Made by a program: the position numbers and the translations under genes. Below the pieces are notes generated by a model. The model saw only the letters and a list, made by a program, of their open reading frames with translations. It did no database searches and had not been told where the DNA came from. A stretch of 64,000 nt of DNA from Apodemus sylvaticus (Eukaryota > Chordata > Mammalia > Rodentia > Muridae), in NCBI RefSeq assembly GCF_947179515.1, contig NC_067495.1, forward strand, positions 67,133,411 through 67,197,410, read 5' to 3'. Shown here piece after piece: positions 51,249 to 63,141 of this stretch. The stretch's first letter is position 1, and every line of letters begins with the position of its first letter.

Positions 51249-53270
51249 ATATAAGGTCTTACAACAAATGCATTCTAGAAATTCTTTGAATTAACAGGTT
51301 TTGATGGGCCTTCATATACTACCTTCATGATAGATTTATAGAAACCATAAGAAAACATACATGCTAAAGTGTATATATTTAGCATGTTGCTAAAATAAAA
51401 TCACATCTAACAAGATGAATATCAATAACAATTATTTACTAATTGTTCCCAAGGCCAATAATTTCTGAAGTGTCCGATTTAACATAAATGATAAGTTTAA
51501 TTTTTTCCAAATTATTTTTACTTGATTAAGATCCAATTATGCCTATGTATCTTGTTGCACAAAATGAACAATTGAAAGATATATTAAATTGTCAAACATT
51601 AATTACAGTACAACTTTTCTAATTATTGAAATAATTTCTGCATTATGCACCTTTTTGTCTTATTGAGATTATATTTTGAGAGCTGTGTAGCACTTCCTCA
51701 GCAAACTCTCATGCATTTCTTCATTAGATGATTACAGATTCTAACCATTGGTTTCACAATGTTTCACTTTCTTTCCTCCTTTAGTAGTGCAATGAAGACA
51801 AATGATTTCAACTTGCTTAGACTAGCTATTTAAGTTGAAAAATATTTTAAAACCTTTCAGTAGTTGGAGGGAGAAGCACACTGAGAATGCCAGCAATTAC
51901 TGATCTCTGTAATTGAATTTAGAAGTCTGGGGAAAAGTTTCCAGCACATTATCAACCTATTGATAATGTAGGTCTCTCTTTTGTATGGAATGGGGTGACT
52001 AAATTGGCTAGAACCAACTTAGGGTTTTGTTTTTGTTGTTGCAGTTGGCTGCCCTTGAATGACACTTGGACTTCATAACTGGTAACAGAATGGATCTGGC
52101 AGGGGCTAGAGAACATGATCCAAGAGAAAATTCAGGATGGATAGTTCACTAGAACGAGAAGATGACTGGCTGGCTGACTGATGGAATGACTGAGTCAATG
52201 GATGATTGGTTAAAATTTAAATAGATAATCATATAAGAATGAATCAGTAACAATCAACAGGCTGGAGACAGAGGCAAAGAGAAAGGATGCTAGTTAAAAA
52301 TTGATTTTAAGATAGTATTCAAACATACAGTCTCTATGTTTTTATAATTTTTAATTCCTTCCTTATTTTCATATTATATAATTTTTAGAATGATGAAAAT
52401 GAATTAATTCTAAAGATAGTCTCCAAAATATATGATGGGTGATTCAAAATTTAAAGTTTGGATCCAAATTACTATAAGTTTAGAGCACCTGTTCAAAATC
52501 ATGGATTATGTAGGGGATATTTGACAGCATGTAGAAAAATCAATGGCCATGAACCACTGGAAGGATGGGTGTTACTAGCATCTAGTTGGTGGAGAGCAGA
52601 GATGATACTCTCATTCTCCAATACATAGCACAGTCATTCACAATTAAGAATGAGTCAAGCCTGAACATCCATATGCCAGAGTAGAAAACCATGGCTCAGT
52701 GGGGATTGACAAATGAATGCCTTTGACCTCTACTTTCCCACAATGTACTGGAATATTTCCTGACAAGTGGAGTGATTGTTGAGATACCCAAGTACTTCCA
52801 AAATAAACTCTTATCCCCGAATTTTAATGTTTTCCCACATCATTTAACTGCTGTTCATCAAATCAGAAGTCTTAGTTCCTTAATGTTTTGTTCTTAGTAA
52901 AGCTTGAACAAAAATGCCTGTTAATGTTAACACATGATAATGCTTCGTGGTCTTGTCAGTAAACAAACACATTCAAGGAATATTGAACCAGTTTGGCAAA
53001 TATTGCATGAAGTTAAACAGTTTTACATGTCATTTATTTTTTTCTACTTTCTTACTTGGGATTCTCTGGATTTTTCTTATCACTATACCAAGAGGAGACA
53101 GCCCTTTCTTTTATGTGCATTTTATCTAAAGCCCAGTGAAAATAAAGTTGAAATTCTCAAAAGTATTAAAATCTAAATTAAAAATAACAACTTAGAATGT
53201 TTTCTTAGCTCATTATGTCATGTACTAATTTACTCATAACCCATTCAGTCTTTTTGCATTCCTGAATATT
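51249..53270. other. No gene seen
   Basis: AT-rich intergenic DNA; the open frames near 52940-53170 are overlapping chance frames without domains. Confidence 0.4.
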
Positions 53271-53274
53271 TTAT

Positions 53275-54020
53275 TGAATTTCTTATTGAAAATAACTTTT
53301 ATACAATATATTTTATCATGTTTTTCTCCTGCTCCAATACCTCCAAAATTCTCTTTACCTCACTACCCATACAGATCTCTGTTCTTTCTATCTATATCTT
53401 TCAACAAATAAAGAAACATAAACAGTAAAACCAAGAAACACAAATGCAAAAAGTGCCCACCCCTCCCCCAAAAAATTAGAAATCAAAACAAACAAGCAAA
53501 AAAAAAACCCCAAATAAGGCAAAAATAAGGAAACATAAAATAAATCAAGGCAAAAAGTCCTCAAAACTTTATTGAGTTCATTTTGTTCTAATTAGCCCTG
53601 GGCATGAGGCCCACCCTGATAAGGTTAATATACCCAATGAGACTCCATTGGAGAAAACTGATTTCTCTTTTCTAAGTAGGTATCTGCTAGAGAAAGCTTC
53701 TTAGTTAGGAGTGTACTTCACTCTCTCATTCCTGAAACCCACTGACTTGAACCCACATAGGCCCCTGTGCATGCTGCCACAGTCTGTATTTGTTATTATG
53801 TGCATGAATCATGTTGTGTTGGAAATGCACTGTTTCCTTGGAGTGATCCATGACTTCTGGTTAATAGGATCTTTCTGTCCATCTTCAGCATTGATCCCTG
53901 AACATTGACGGGATGGGTTTCATGAAGACATCCCATCTAAGACTGAGTGCACCGAGGTCTCTCACTCTATGCATATTGTAGAATAACAATTTTTATGGGC
54001 TTCCTTGGAATGTAACCACT
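53275..54020 (-). mobile_element. Lx-type LINE-1 3' UTR, minus strand
   Basis: Reading the minus strand from 54020 gives the typical long Lx 3' UTR, including the reverse of ACTCCATTGGAGAAAACTGA (53642-53661) and a final A/C-rich stretch (plus-strand AAAC runs at 53400-53560). Confidence 0.85.
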
Positions 54021-54405
54021 GTTTAGGCTATATCGGGCACAAGTTACATCCCTGGTTAAATAATACTGAAGAGAGTTCTCATTTTCATGTTTTAAAAGAC
54101 ATTTTTATTATTTCAAGTAGTAAAAAAGCCTGCTTAGATTGTAATGCTTGTTTCATGAGATATTCTCACTCAGATTCCTCCTTCATGCCTCTTATTTCTG
54201 TTAGGGTTCTGTGACACTTAATCTTGGTAGTCAATTTTATTGGACATGTAATCAATTAAGATGTATAACTCTGAACAAGTATGTGAACATATTTTCAGGA
54301 GGATTAAGTAAGGGGAAAAGATCTTCCTAGCTTGTTTGCACATGCTATCCTACATTTGCAATGGAAAATATGATATTTAGCAAGAAAATGCAGTTCTGTA
54401 CATGT

Positions 54406-54482
54406 CCACATTATTATTATTATTATTACTGCTGTTGTTGTTGTTAGTAGGAGGAGTAGTAGTAGTAGGAGTAGGAGTAGTA
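54406..54482. repeat. Trinucleotide microsatellite (ATT, TTG, TAG mixtures)
   Basis: ATT units pass into GTT units and then AGT/AGG units. Confidence 0.9.
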
Positions 54483-54889
54483 TTGCGCTCCCTGTAGTGC
54501 CTTATAAAATGCTTTGCATGTGAAATGCATAAAGAGCAATTGAACAGAATACACTTATTTAAGAAGCTTAATACATACATCAAAAACATTCTTAATATGC
54601 TTACAGAATAAAATTGTAAATGAACATGTCACTACTTACAAACACTAGTAGCAAGACTAGCATATCAATAGTGAATTTTCAGGGGAAGAAAGGATCCCAT
54701 TTACCTGAAAAGTAAAAGAGTCAAGAAGATTTCCAGGAGAAAGTTATCACATGTTTTTTATCAACACTCTCACAGAATGCTATGAATTTAAGGTATTTTG
54801 CTTCAATATCTTATTTTACATTTTTGGAACTTGAGGATGATGATGAAAATTATTTTTAAAATGTATCTGAGAGACACTTATTCTTTGAT

Positions 54890-55048
54890 GGTTTTTTCTT
54901 TTTTTTTGACACAGGGTTTCTCTGCATAACTCCGACTGTTCCGGAACTCACTTTTTTAACTAGGCTGACCTTGAATTCACAGATATCCACCTGCCTTTTT
55001 CCTCCCAAGTACTGGGATTAAAGGTGTGTGCAACCATCATCCAACTGA
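54890..55048 (-). mobile_element. B1 SINE, minus strand
   Basis: A T-run, then GACACAGGGTTTCTCTGCAT, GACCTTGAATTCACAGATAT and CTGGGATTAAAGGTGTGTGC: the reversed B1 consensus. Confidence 0.93.
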
Positions 55049-55112
55049 GATTATTACTATAAATGATGTAACACAGAATCATGTACAAAGCAATCCCCAG
55101 GCAGCTGAGAGA

Positions 55113-55154
<42 letters not shown>

Positions 55155-55688
55155 CTATATCTACATCTACATCTACATCTACATCTATATATCTATATAT
55201 CTATATATCTATATACCTATATACCTATATACCTATATACCTATATATCTCTATATCTTTATATCTCTCTATCTCTATCTCTATCTCTATCTCTATATCT
55301 ATATCTATATCTATCTATCTATATCTATATCCATCTATCTATATCTATATCTATATCTATATCTATATCTATATCTATATCTATATCTATATCTATATCT
55401 ATATCTATATCTATATATCTATATCTATAAATACATCTACATCTACATCTACATCTATATCTATATCTATATCCATCTCTATCTCTATCTCTATCTCTAT
55501 CTCTATCTCTATCTCTATCTCTATCTATATCTATATCCATCTATCTATATCTATATCTATATCTCTATCTCTATCTATATCTACATCTACATCTACATTT
55601 TCATCTACATTTTCATCTACATCTACATCTACATCTACATCTACATCTACATCTACATCTATATCTATATCTATATCTATATCTATCT

Positions 55689-55783
<95 letters not shown>
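55113..55783. repeat. Long compound microsatellite
   Basis: A (CA)n run (55113-55153) is followed by about 600 bases of TATC-based hexamer and tetramer variants (CTATAT, CTACAT, CTCTAT), then (TA)n (about 55709-55754), then (GA)n (55755-55783). The long Tyr/Ile or Asp/Arg frames here are repeat artefacts. Confidence 0.97.
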
Positions 55784-55786
<3 letters not shown>

Positions 55787-56939
55787 GGGCCTAGCATGGA
55801 CTTTTTTGAAACCTCAAAACCTACCCTCTGGAATACACCTTCTCCAGCAAGTCCATATGTATTTCGTCAAGGCCATACCTCCTGTTCCTTATCCTGTTCC
55901 TTATAATCCTTCTAAAACAGTGCCACACCATGGTGACTAAGCATTCAAATATATTATCCTAAGCCTTATTCAAACCTCCAAAGGTATAAACAGATAATGT
56001 GTTCTTTTAGCATTCATTTTCTTCCAGTCAATGATTGGCATTCATTTCCAAAGTTCACAGGGCACAATATGTTTTATAAAACTAACATCATTTATATGTC
56101 TGATCTGAGTTTCTTTTAAAAAATTGAGAAGTAATTAGGGTCACTTTTCTTCTAGGCTTCTCTCTTGACAAGTGCTAGACATTTGTCTTCTGTTTACAAT
56201 GGAGAGGACAATGTATTTGATATTCTGTTAAAGAATATTTCATTTTTTTCAGAACTACTTCAAGCTCTACATTTTAGGAGTTAGAGAAGGCCCGGGTATT
56301 GAGAGTAGTTATGTTTGTTAGCATTTTCTTTTATAAGCTTTTAGTCATTTGGCCACATTAAATTAGTTATAGATAAATTCTTATTTGATAATATGATCTA
56401 TACATTTTTGAAGATCTTAGATTGGAAAAGGACTTAAATATAGGAGCTATCAAAGTAGAAGATATTGTTTGCATTCTTTGCCTATAACTAGATAATATTA
56501 ATAGCAAGATCATAGAGTAGCAGCAGAAACTTGTTTTCAGGAAAAACATATTGGCCTTTGGATAGCGTTCTAGACTTATACCTTCACAGTCTACAGAAGA
56601 AATGAAATGTCACAGTTATTTTTTCAAATGTTGAATATTCCATGAGCATTTAATGATTATGCATAACAATGAAAAATGTGTTAAACTTATAATATTATGA
56701 GAACTATTTACATTTTAAATAATGATAGTAAATAAAACTCTCAAATATGTTAATAGTAATTTTAGTAAGACATAAAACCCCAGAAGAACACATTCTTGTT
56801 TAAAGTCAATCTTTACTTAAATAAAATTCTGTAATTCATGAAAGGTTATGTTACTACAATAAGCCATATTATATGTGTTTGAACTTTAGACTGTTTTTCT
56901 ATCTCAACTCATATATTTTCTTTGTTTTGTCACGTTTTT
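55784..56939. other. No gene seen
   Basis: AT-rich DNA with no recognised repeat and only chance frames. Confidence 0.4.
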
Positions 56940-57485
56940 ACTTTTATTTTATTTTTATTTTTTCTTTTATTCAAAATAAACTATTTTCTCATACAATATA
57001 TCCTAATAACAATTTTCCTTCCCTCCAGTCCTCCTAGTTTCTCCCCACCTCTCCTACCATCCAGATTTACTTTCTGCCGTTAGAAAAGTCTTCTAAGACA
57101 TAACAACCAAAAAAATAACAAAAACCATAAGATAAAACAAAAACCATCTAATTAAATTTGGACATGGCAGCACAGATAAGAGGAAAGAGTCCCAAGAACA
57201 GGAACAAGAATTAGATACCAACTCATTGTCACGCTTAGGAGTCCCGTTAAAACAAACTAAACCAAAACCTATAATAGAGGCTTTGGTACAGCCCTGTGAT
57301 TGCTGCTTCAGTCTCTGTGAGCTCATATGTGCTTTTCTTGGTTCATTTACAGTGCCTTGTTCTCCTGGTGTCATCTTCCATTTCCTTTGCATCTTTCAAT
57401 ATATCTACCTCCTCTTCCACACAGTTGCCTGAGCTCCCAAGGGAGGGATTTGATGGAGACTTCCCATTTAGAGCTGTGTTTAAAC
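56940..57485 (-). mobile_element. Lx-type LINE-1 3' UTR, minus strand
   Basis: The T-rich left end marks the tail. The block CTTCAGTCTCTGTGAGCTCATATGT-like (near 57306) and GGGAGGGATTTGATGGAGAC match the order of the Lx 3' UTR also seen at 53.3-54.0 kb. Confidence 0.8.
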
Positions 57486-57892
57486 TTCATACTTGCAACT
57501 TAAGTTATATTTGTATAAACTTTAATCATTTCCTGCTCAGAACCAATCTGCATTATAGATACAGTTCTTGAGGGAATGCCAAAATAATGTGACTCACTTT
57601 TCTGTTATGAAGTATGCAAAATTGATTTTTTTTAAAATGATTCAAAGGCAATCAATTCTGAATAGTTTGGAAGGTTTGGCTCTAGATCCTCAATAATGGT
57701 TACTGAGCTATCATTTAAAAAACATTAATTATACACTGAAGTATGCCAGGTATGGTTTGATAGTTTAGGTGATTGTTTTTATTTATTTAATTATTTTTAA
57801 ATATAGTAATGATGTAGGTAAAATTGCATATTTATAGGGGGAATGAGTATTGCAGAAGAACTTAATCTTATAACAGATATTTTCAAAATATA

Positions 57893-58262
57893 CTTTTTAT
57901 TGGATATATTCTTTATTCACATTTCAAATGATTTCCCTTTTCCTGGTACCCCCTGAAAGTCCCATAAGCCACCTCCCCTTCCCTGTTCCCCAGTCAACCC
58001 CCTCCTGATTCCCTGTTCTGGTATTCCTCTACACTGCTGCATCTAGCCTTTCCAGGACCAGGTGCCTCTCCTCCTATTGATGTCCAACAAGACCATCCTC
58101 TGCTGCCTATGTGTCTGGAGCCATGGGTAACACAATATGTAATCTTTGTTTGATAGTTTTGTCCCTGGGAGCTCTGGGGGTACTGGGTAACTCATATCAT
58201 TGTTCTTCCTATGGCACTGAAAACCCCTTCAGTTCCTTGGATCCTTTCTCTACCTCCCCCAT
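57893..58262 (-). mobile_element. LINE-1 3' UTR part of an inverted (twin-primed) insertion
   Basis: The minus strand reads a rodent L1 3' UTR to a tail at 57893-57915. At about 58262 the orientation flips. A short TCAAAATAT duplicate at 57883-57891 and 59208-59216 may be the target duplication. Confidence 0.85.
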
Positions 58263-59207
58263 TGGGGATCCATGCAATCCCCATCAAAATCCCAATTCAG
58301 TTCTTCATAGAGTTAGGAAGAGAAATTCTCAAATTCATCTGGAATAACAAAAAATTCAGGATAGCTAAAACTATTCTCAACAATAAAAGAACTGGGAGAA
58401 TCAGTATTCTGGACCTAAAGCAGTACTACAGAGCAATAGTGCTAAAAACTGCATGGTATTAGTACAGAGACAGTCAGGTAGATCAATAGAATAGAATTGA
58501 AGACCCAGAAATGAACCTACACATCTATGGTCACTTGTTCTTCAACAAAAGGGCTAAAACCATCCAGTGGAAAAAAAAAGATAGCCTTTTCAACAAATGG
58601 TGCTGGTTCAATGGTGCTTTGCAGAAGAATGCAAATCGATCCATTCTTATCTCTTTCTACTAAGCTCAAGTCCAAGTGGATCAAGGACCTCCACATAAAA
58701 CCAGATACATTGAAACTAATAGAAAAGAAACTGGGGAAGACCCTTGAAGACATGGGCACAGGGGAAAATTTCTGAACTGAACACCAATAGCTTATGCTCT
58801 AAGATAAAGAATTGACTAATTAGACCTCATAAAATTACAAAGTTTCTGTAAGGCAAAGGACACTGTCAATAGGACAAAACGACAACCAACAAATTGGGGA
58901 AAGAGCTTTACCAACCCCGCATCTGACAGAGTGCTAATATCCAATATATACAAAGAACTCAAGAAGTTAGACTCCAGAGAGCCAAATAACCCTATTAAAA
59001 ATGGGGTACAGAGCTAAACAAAGAATTTTCACCTGAGGCATATTGAATGGCTGAGAAGCACCTAAAGAAATGTTCAACATCCTTAGTCATCAGGAAAATG
59101 CAAATCAAAACCACCCCGAGATTTCTCCTCATTCCAGTCAGAATGGCTAAGATCAAAAAACTCAGGAGACAGCAGGTGCTGGTGAGGATGTGGAGAAAGA
59201 AGAAAAC
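58263..59207 (+). mobile_element. LINE-1 ORF2 C-terminal segment, inverted 5' part
   Basis: From 58263 the plus strand encodes part of ORF2 after the reverse transcriptase (it includes Ile-Trp-Asn-Asn-Lys and Met-Gln-Ile-Lys-Thr-Thr), in frames broken near 58460, 58775 and 59015, until about 59200. Together with 57893-58262 it is one L1. Confidence 0.88.
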
Positions 59208-59216
59208 TCAAAATAT

Positions 59217-60000
59217 TTTTAATCCTAGAAATACCTAGAAAGCTACTTCCACTGCACTACTTATTTTTTGTACTTCCTTGTCATCAATAAGCAAATCATT
59301 TTTCATTCTGAATTTGAAAATAACAATAAGCATGATTTTGCATATGATTTAGTTTCTCTATAGTCCAATAGGCCAATAAAAGTATTAAAGCCATTCACGG
59401 GAAGAAATTATCTTTTAGCATATTTATTCTGTAAGAAATGCTATAGTCTCATTTTGAATCTAATGGTCTTGTTGGAGTAGTGTTCCAAGATTCTTTCTAA
59501 TCTAGCAACAAAAAGAAACATTTAGCCATAAAGATATTCATGTCTCTCTATGTAACTAAAGTTTCTGTGACTATGCCAAAATGCATGGCATAATTAATTT
59601 GTAGAGATAAGAGATTTACTATTGGCTGATAGTATAAGAGTAGTTGGTGCATCTATTTTTACGGTTATACAAGACACTTCTTATTGTAGAAACATATGAC
59701 ATAAGATTACTCATCTCAGGTCCATAAAGTGAAATAATAATAAAAAGTCTCAAAATGCCATATCAGGTGCATGTCCACTGGCTCCTACCTTTTAAAGTTT
59801 CTACAACATTTCAAAGGTACTTGCGAATTGTGTATCCAAGGCATGGGCCTTTCGGAGAATATGTAAGATCTGATCTAGAACATTACCATATCATTGTTCC
59901 ACTCTGTATCTTGCTGTCTATAGGCTCTAGTAATAGTCTTCAGTTTTCCTGTCTTGTTCTCTTGGTAAAATACAGGCAGGTTTTTTTTTTCCTTTTTGAA
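59217..60000. other. No gene seen
   Basis: AT-rich intergenic DNA; the open frame at 59755-60231 runs into the B1 SINE and has no independent support. Confidence 0.4.
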
Positions 60001-60006
60001 GACTTG

Positions 60007-60168
60007 TGCTGGGCGGTGGTGGCGCACGCCTGTAACCCCAGCACTCTGGGAGGCAGAGGCAGGCAGATTTCTGAGTTCAAGGCCAGAGTGAGTTCCAGGA
60101 CAGCCAGGGCTATACAGAGAAACCCTGTCTCAAAAAAACAAAATGAAACAAAACAAAAACAAAAAAAA
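60007..60168 (+). mobile_element. B1 SINE, plus strand
   Basis: A near-complete B1 with GGCGGTGGTGGCGCACGCC, CCCAGCACTCTGGGAGGCAG and AAACCCTGTCTC, lacking about 12 bases in the middle after GGCCAG, then an A-rich tail. The 9-base AAGACTTGT occurs on both sides (59999-60007 and 60168-60176), overlapping the element ends by a base. Confidence 0.96.
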
Positions 60169-60239
60169 AGACTTGTAAAGATTTTCAGTTACCAGATCCA
60201 AATTCTTTATCATCCCAGTTTATTTACTTAATTCTTGGT

Positions 60240-60500
60240 GCAAAGAGTAGCTGTGTGTGATGCATGTACATGGGGATTGTGCAGGTATAGTTGTGCTTGT
60301 CTGTGCATGTGGATTTAGATGCCAGAAAAGGATGTCAGCTATCTTGATCTATCATCTCTCACTGAACAGGGAGTTAGACTCAGGGTGAGCAAATACCAAT
60401 CATCTTTTCTGTTTCAGCCGCTCACAGTATTACAGATGCATGCCTAGAATGGATGTAGGTATCGGGGACTCAGACTTGTGCACCTCCAGCTTGTGACCTT
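60240..60500. repeat. Possible old rodent repeat
   Basis: A GT-rich start followed by ATGCCAGAAAAGGATGTCAG and GGGGACTCAGACTTGTGCAC resembles a common rodent SINE/LTR-like repeat; family unassigned. Confidence 0.35.
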
Positions 60501-60639
60501 ATCCATTCAACTATTTCCTCACCTTATTTATTTACTTATTTTAAAAATTACTATATACATTTTACATGGTTCTGTGTTATACAAAGACATTATTATACAA
60601 GTGCATATTAGACGTGGAACACATTCTCTTTTTACTAAT

Positions 60640-60890
60640 TATTTTATTTATTTATTTATTTACTTCCCAAATGATCTCTCTCCTAGTTCCCACTCACAGA
60701 ATTCTTCCCAGACTCCCCTTCAACTCTAAGAGGGTTCCTCCCTGGGACATCAAGTTCCCACAGGATTAGACGAATCCTCTCCAACTGAGGAAAGACAGGC
60801 AGCCTTCTGCTATATATGTGCTAAGGGCCTTGGACCAGCCCATGTATGCTGATTGGTGGCTCAGTTTTCTCCATATCATTTTATTACCAT
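60640..60890 (-). mobile_element. L1 3' UTR fragment, minus strand
   Basis: An ATTT run (the reversed tail) is followed by TACTTCCCAAATGATCTCTC, a block similar to the reversed L1 3' ends elsewhere in the window, and then L1-UTR-like sequence to about 60890. Confidence 0.55.
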
Positions 60891-61047
60891 TATCTCCTCC
60901 CATTAATCCTCTCTACCACCCCGAACAGTATCATCCTAGATAAAGTATATCATCTAGTGTTTATAACCATCTGGATCTTATTGGTTCCAATTTTATTTAT
61001 CATCATTTCTGAATATATTTACTTCAGTGAGACTAGTATATTCTTTC

Positions 61048-61890
61048 TCTTTAAATTAATTCATGAAATTCTTAGGCAACTGGGCAGAACTACAAAATAT
61101 CATCCTGAGGGACATAACCCAATCACAGAAGAACACATGTGGTGTGCACTCTCTGATAAGTGAATATTAACCCAAAATCTTGGACTACCCAAGATACAAT
61201 TCACAGACCACCTGAAGCACAAGAAGAAGGAAGACCAAAGTATGGATACTCTGGTCCTTCTTAGAAGAGGGAGCAAACTGCCCATGGGAGGAGATACAGA
61301 GACAAAGTGTGGAGCAGAAACTAAAGGAAAGACCATTCTGAGACTGTCCCACTTAGGGATCCATCCCATATACAGTCACCAAACCCAGACACTATTGTGG
61401 ATGCCAGCAAGCACTTGCTGAAAAGAGTCTGATATAGCTGTCTCCTGAGAGGCTCTGCTAGTGCCTGACAAATACAGAGGTGGATGCTCTCAGCTAACAA
61501 TTGGTCTGAGCACAAAGTCCGCAATGGAGGACCTAGAGAAAGGACTGAAGGAGCTGAAAGAGATGTAGCCCCATAGGAGGTACAACAACATGAACCACCC
61601 AGTACTCCCAGAGTTCCAGGGACTAAACTGTCAACCAAATACATATGGAGGGACCCAATGCTCCAACTGTATATGCAGCAGAGGATGGCCTTGTTGAACA
61701 TGGGAGGAGAGGCCCTTGGCCCTGAGAAGGCTGGATGCCCCAGTGTAGGGGAATGCCAGGACAAAGAAGCTGGAGTGGGTGGACTGGTTAGCAGGGGGAG
61801 GGGGAATGGGATAAAGGGTTTTCAGAGTGGAAACCAGGAAAGAGGATAACATTTGAAATGTAAATAAAGAAAATATCTAATAAAAAAGTA
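61048..61890 (+). mobile_element. LINE-1 3' end, Lx-type, plus strand
   Basis: The sequence starts at the damaged ORF2 end (AATTCATGAAATTCTTAGGC) and follows the same 3' UTR as 1168-2030 (for example TCCCATATACAGTCACCAAA), ending in AATAAAGAAAATATCTAATAAA. 5'-truncated. Confidence 0.9.
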
Positions 61891-62570
61891 AAAAAAATCA
61901 ACACGTAAATTCTTTCTGTTTAAATCACATGTAAATGTATAATTTTATTAATTAGTTCAGGACTATCTGCTTAATTGAAAAATCCCAGGAGCTTCCTGCC
62001 CCTAGGTCTTGATTTTGTGTACTTGCTTTCCCCACTCCATCACATTTCTGACGTCTCAAAATATTTACTATCTCTATGGTATATCTCATAATATGTCTCC
62101 TGTGTGTGACAACTTAATCTCGGCTGTTCTGTAATTTGTTCTCCTTCAGCTAGTAAAAAACTCCCCCATTAGATCATGCTGTATTTTTTTCCTAAAACAA
62201 AGTTGATTGCATGTAGTTCACACTCTATAAATATTTGCTAAATAAGCAAATGAACAAACTCAATAAAGAGGCAGCTTTTAACATAAAGACTTAATATTTC
62301 CAAGTGAGTTAAACTATATGTGATAACAAAATTCAGCAGAACACTTTAAAAGACCATATATCTTAGTTGTATTTTATGAAATAGAAGAAAGAGTTTTGGA
62401 AAGGAGCTCTTAGCTCTGGCAGTCTTTACTATATGTATTGTGATAAATCTGATTTTAACTTCGTGTAAAATAATTCAAAAATTTAGTATATTATTACTGA
62501 TCCAGTTCATATTTTTCTCTTTCATATTTCCTGTAAAAGAGATAAAAATTTACAATAATATTTTAAAAAT
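61891..62570. other. No gene seen
   Basis: AT-rich, no recognised repeat or coding frame. Confidence 0.4.
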
Positions 62571-62573
62571 CAT

Positions 62574-62580
62574 ATGTATG

Positions 62581-62611
<31 letters not shown>

Positions 62612-62612
62612 A
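62574..62612. repeat. (ATGT)n microsatellite
   Basis: About nine ATGT units with one ATAT interruption. Confidence 0.92.
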
Positions 62613-63039
62613 GAATTCTCCAAATCTGTGGCTCTTGCTTCTTACAACCGTTACAAAAAGAATCACTGTCAACTTCCATAGTAGGCTAGCTGAAGGGTAA
62701 AATAAACATTCAAATTTGTTTCCAAGTTCTTTTACCTAAAGTTGAAAACCATTTGCTTGAATTTTGGCTTGTATAATATTTCAAATGGAACATATTTCAC
62801 TTGGGAAATATCTGCTTTTCAAAGCTGTTGAAACATTTTTCCATTTTGAAGTTCTGTTTTGCTTGGTTGTCCCTCCCCCCTTTTCTATTAATATTCTCTC
62901 CTTCTGAAATTTAGCAAACAGTTTATAGACCTAAAGGAAATGCTCCAGGAATATATGCAAAATATATTTTGTTTTTGTATATTTGTCATTATTTAAATTT
63001 CTATTGAAACATGCTGGTTTTGCCTCATTCTGCAGCCTC

Positions 63040-63141
63040 TCCCCATCTCTCTCCATCTCTCTCTCGCTCTATCTCTCTCATTCTCTCTCTCTCTCATTCT
63101 CTCTGTGTGTGTGTTTATGTGTGTGTGTGTGTGTGTGTGTG
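63040..63141. repeat. (CT)n(GT)n compound microsatellite
   Basis: An imperfect CT/TCTC run followed by GT units; the open frames on both strands across it are repeat artefacts. Confidence 0.92.

Noticed and set aside
55026..55794. 237- and 134-codon Tyr/Ile/Leu frames and an Asp/Arg frame on the other strand
   Set aside because: Pure products of the TATC/TA microsatellite; no start context, no domain, all phases open.
59755..60231. 158-codon plus-strand frame
   Set aside because: Its second half is a B1 SINE read through; the first half shows no domain or splice evidence.
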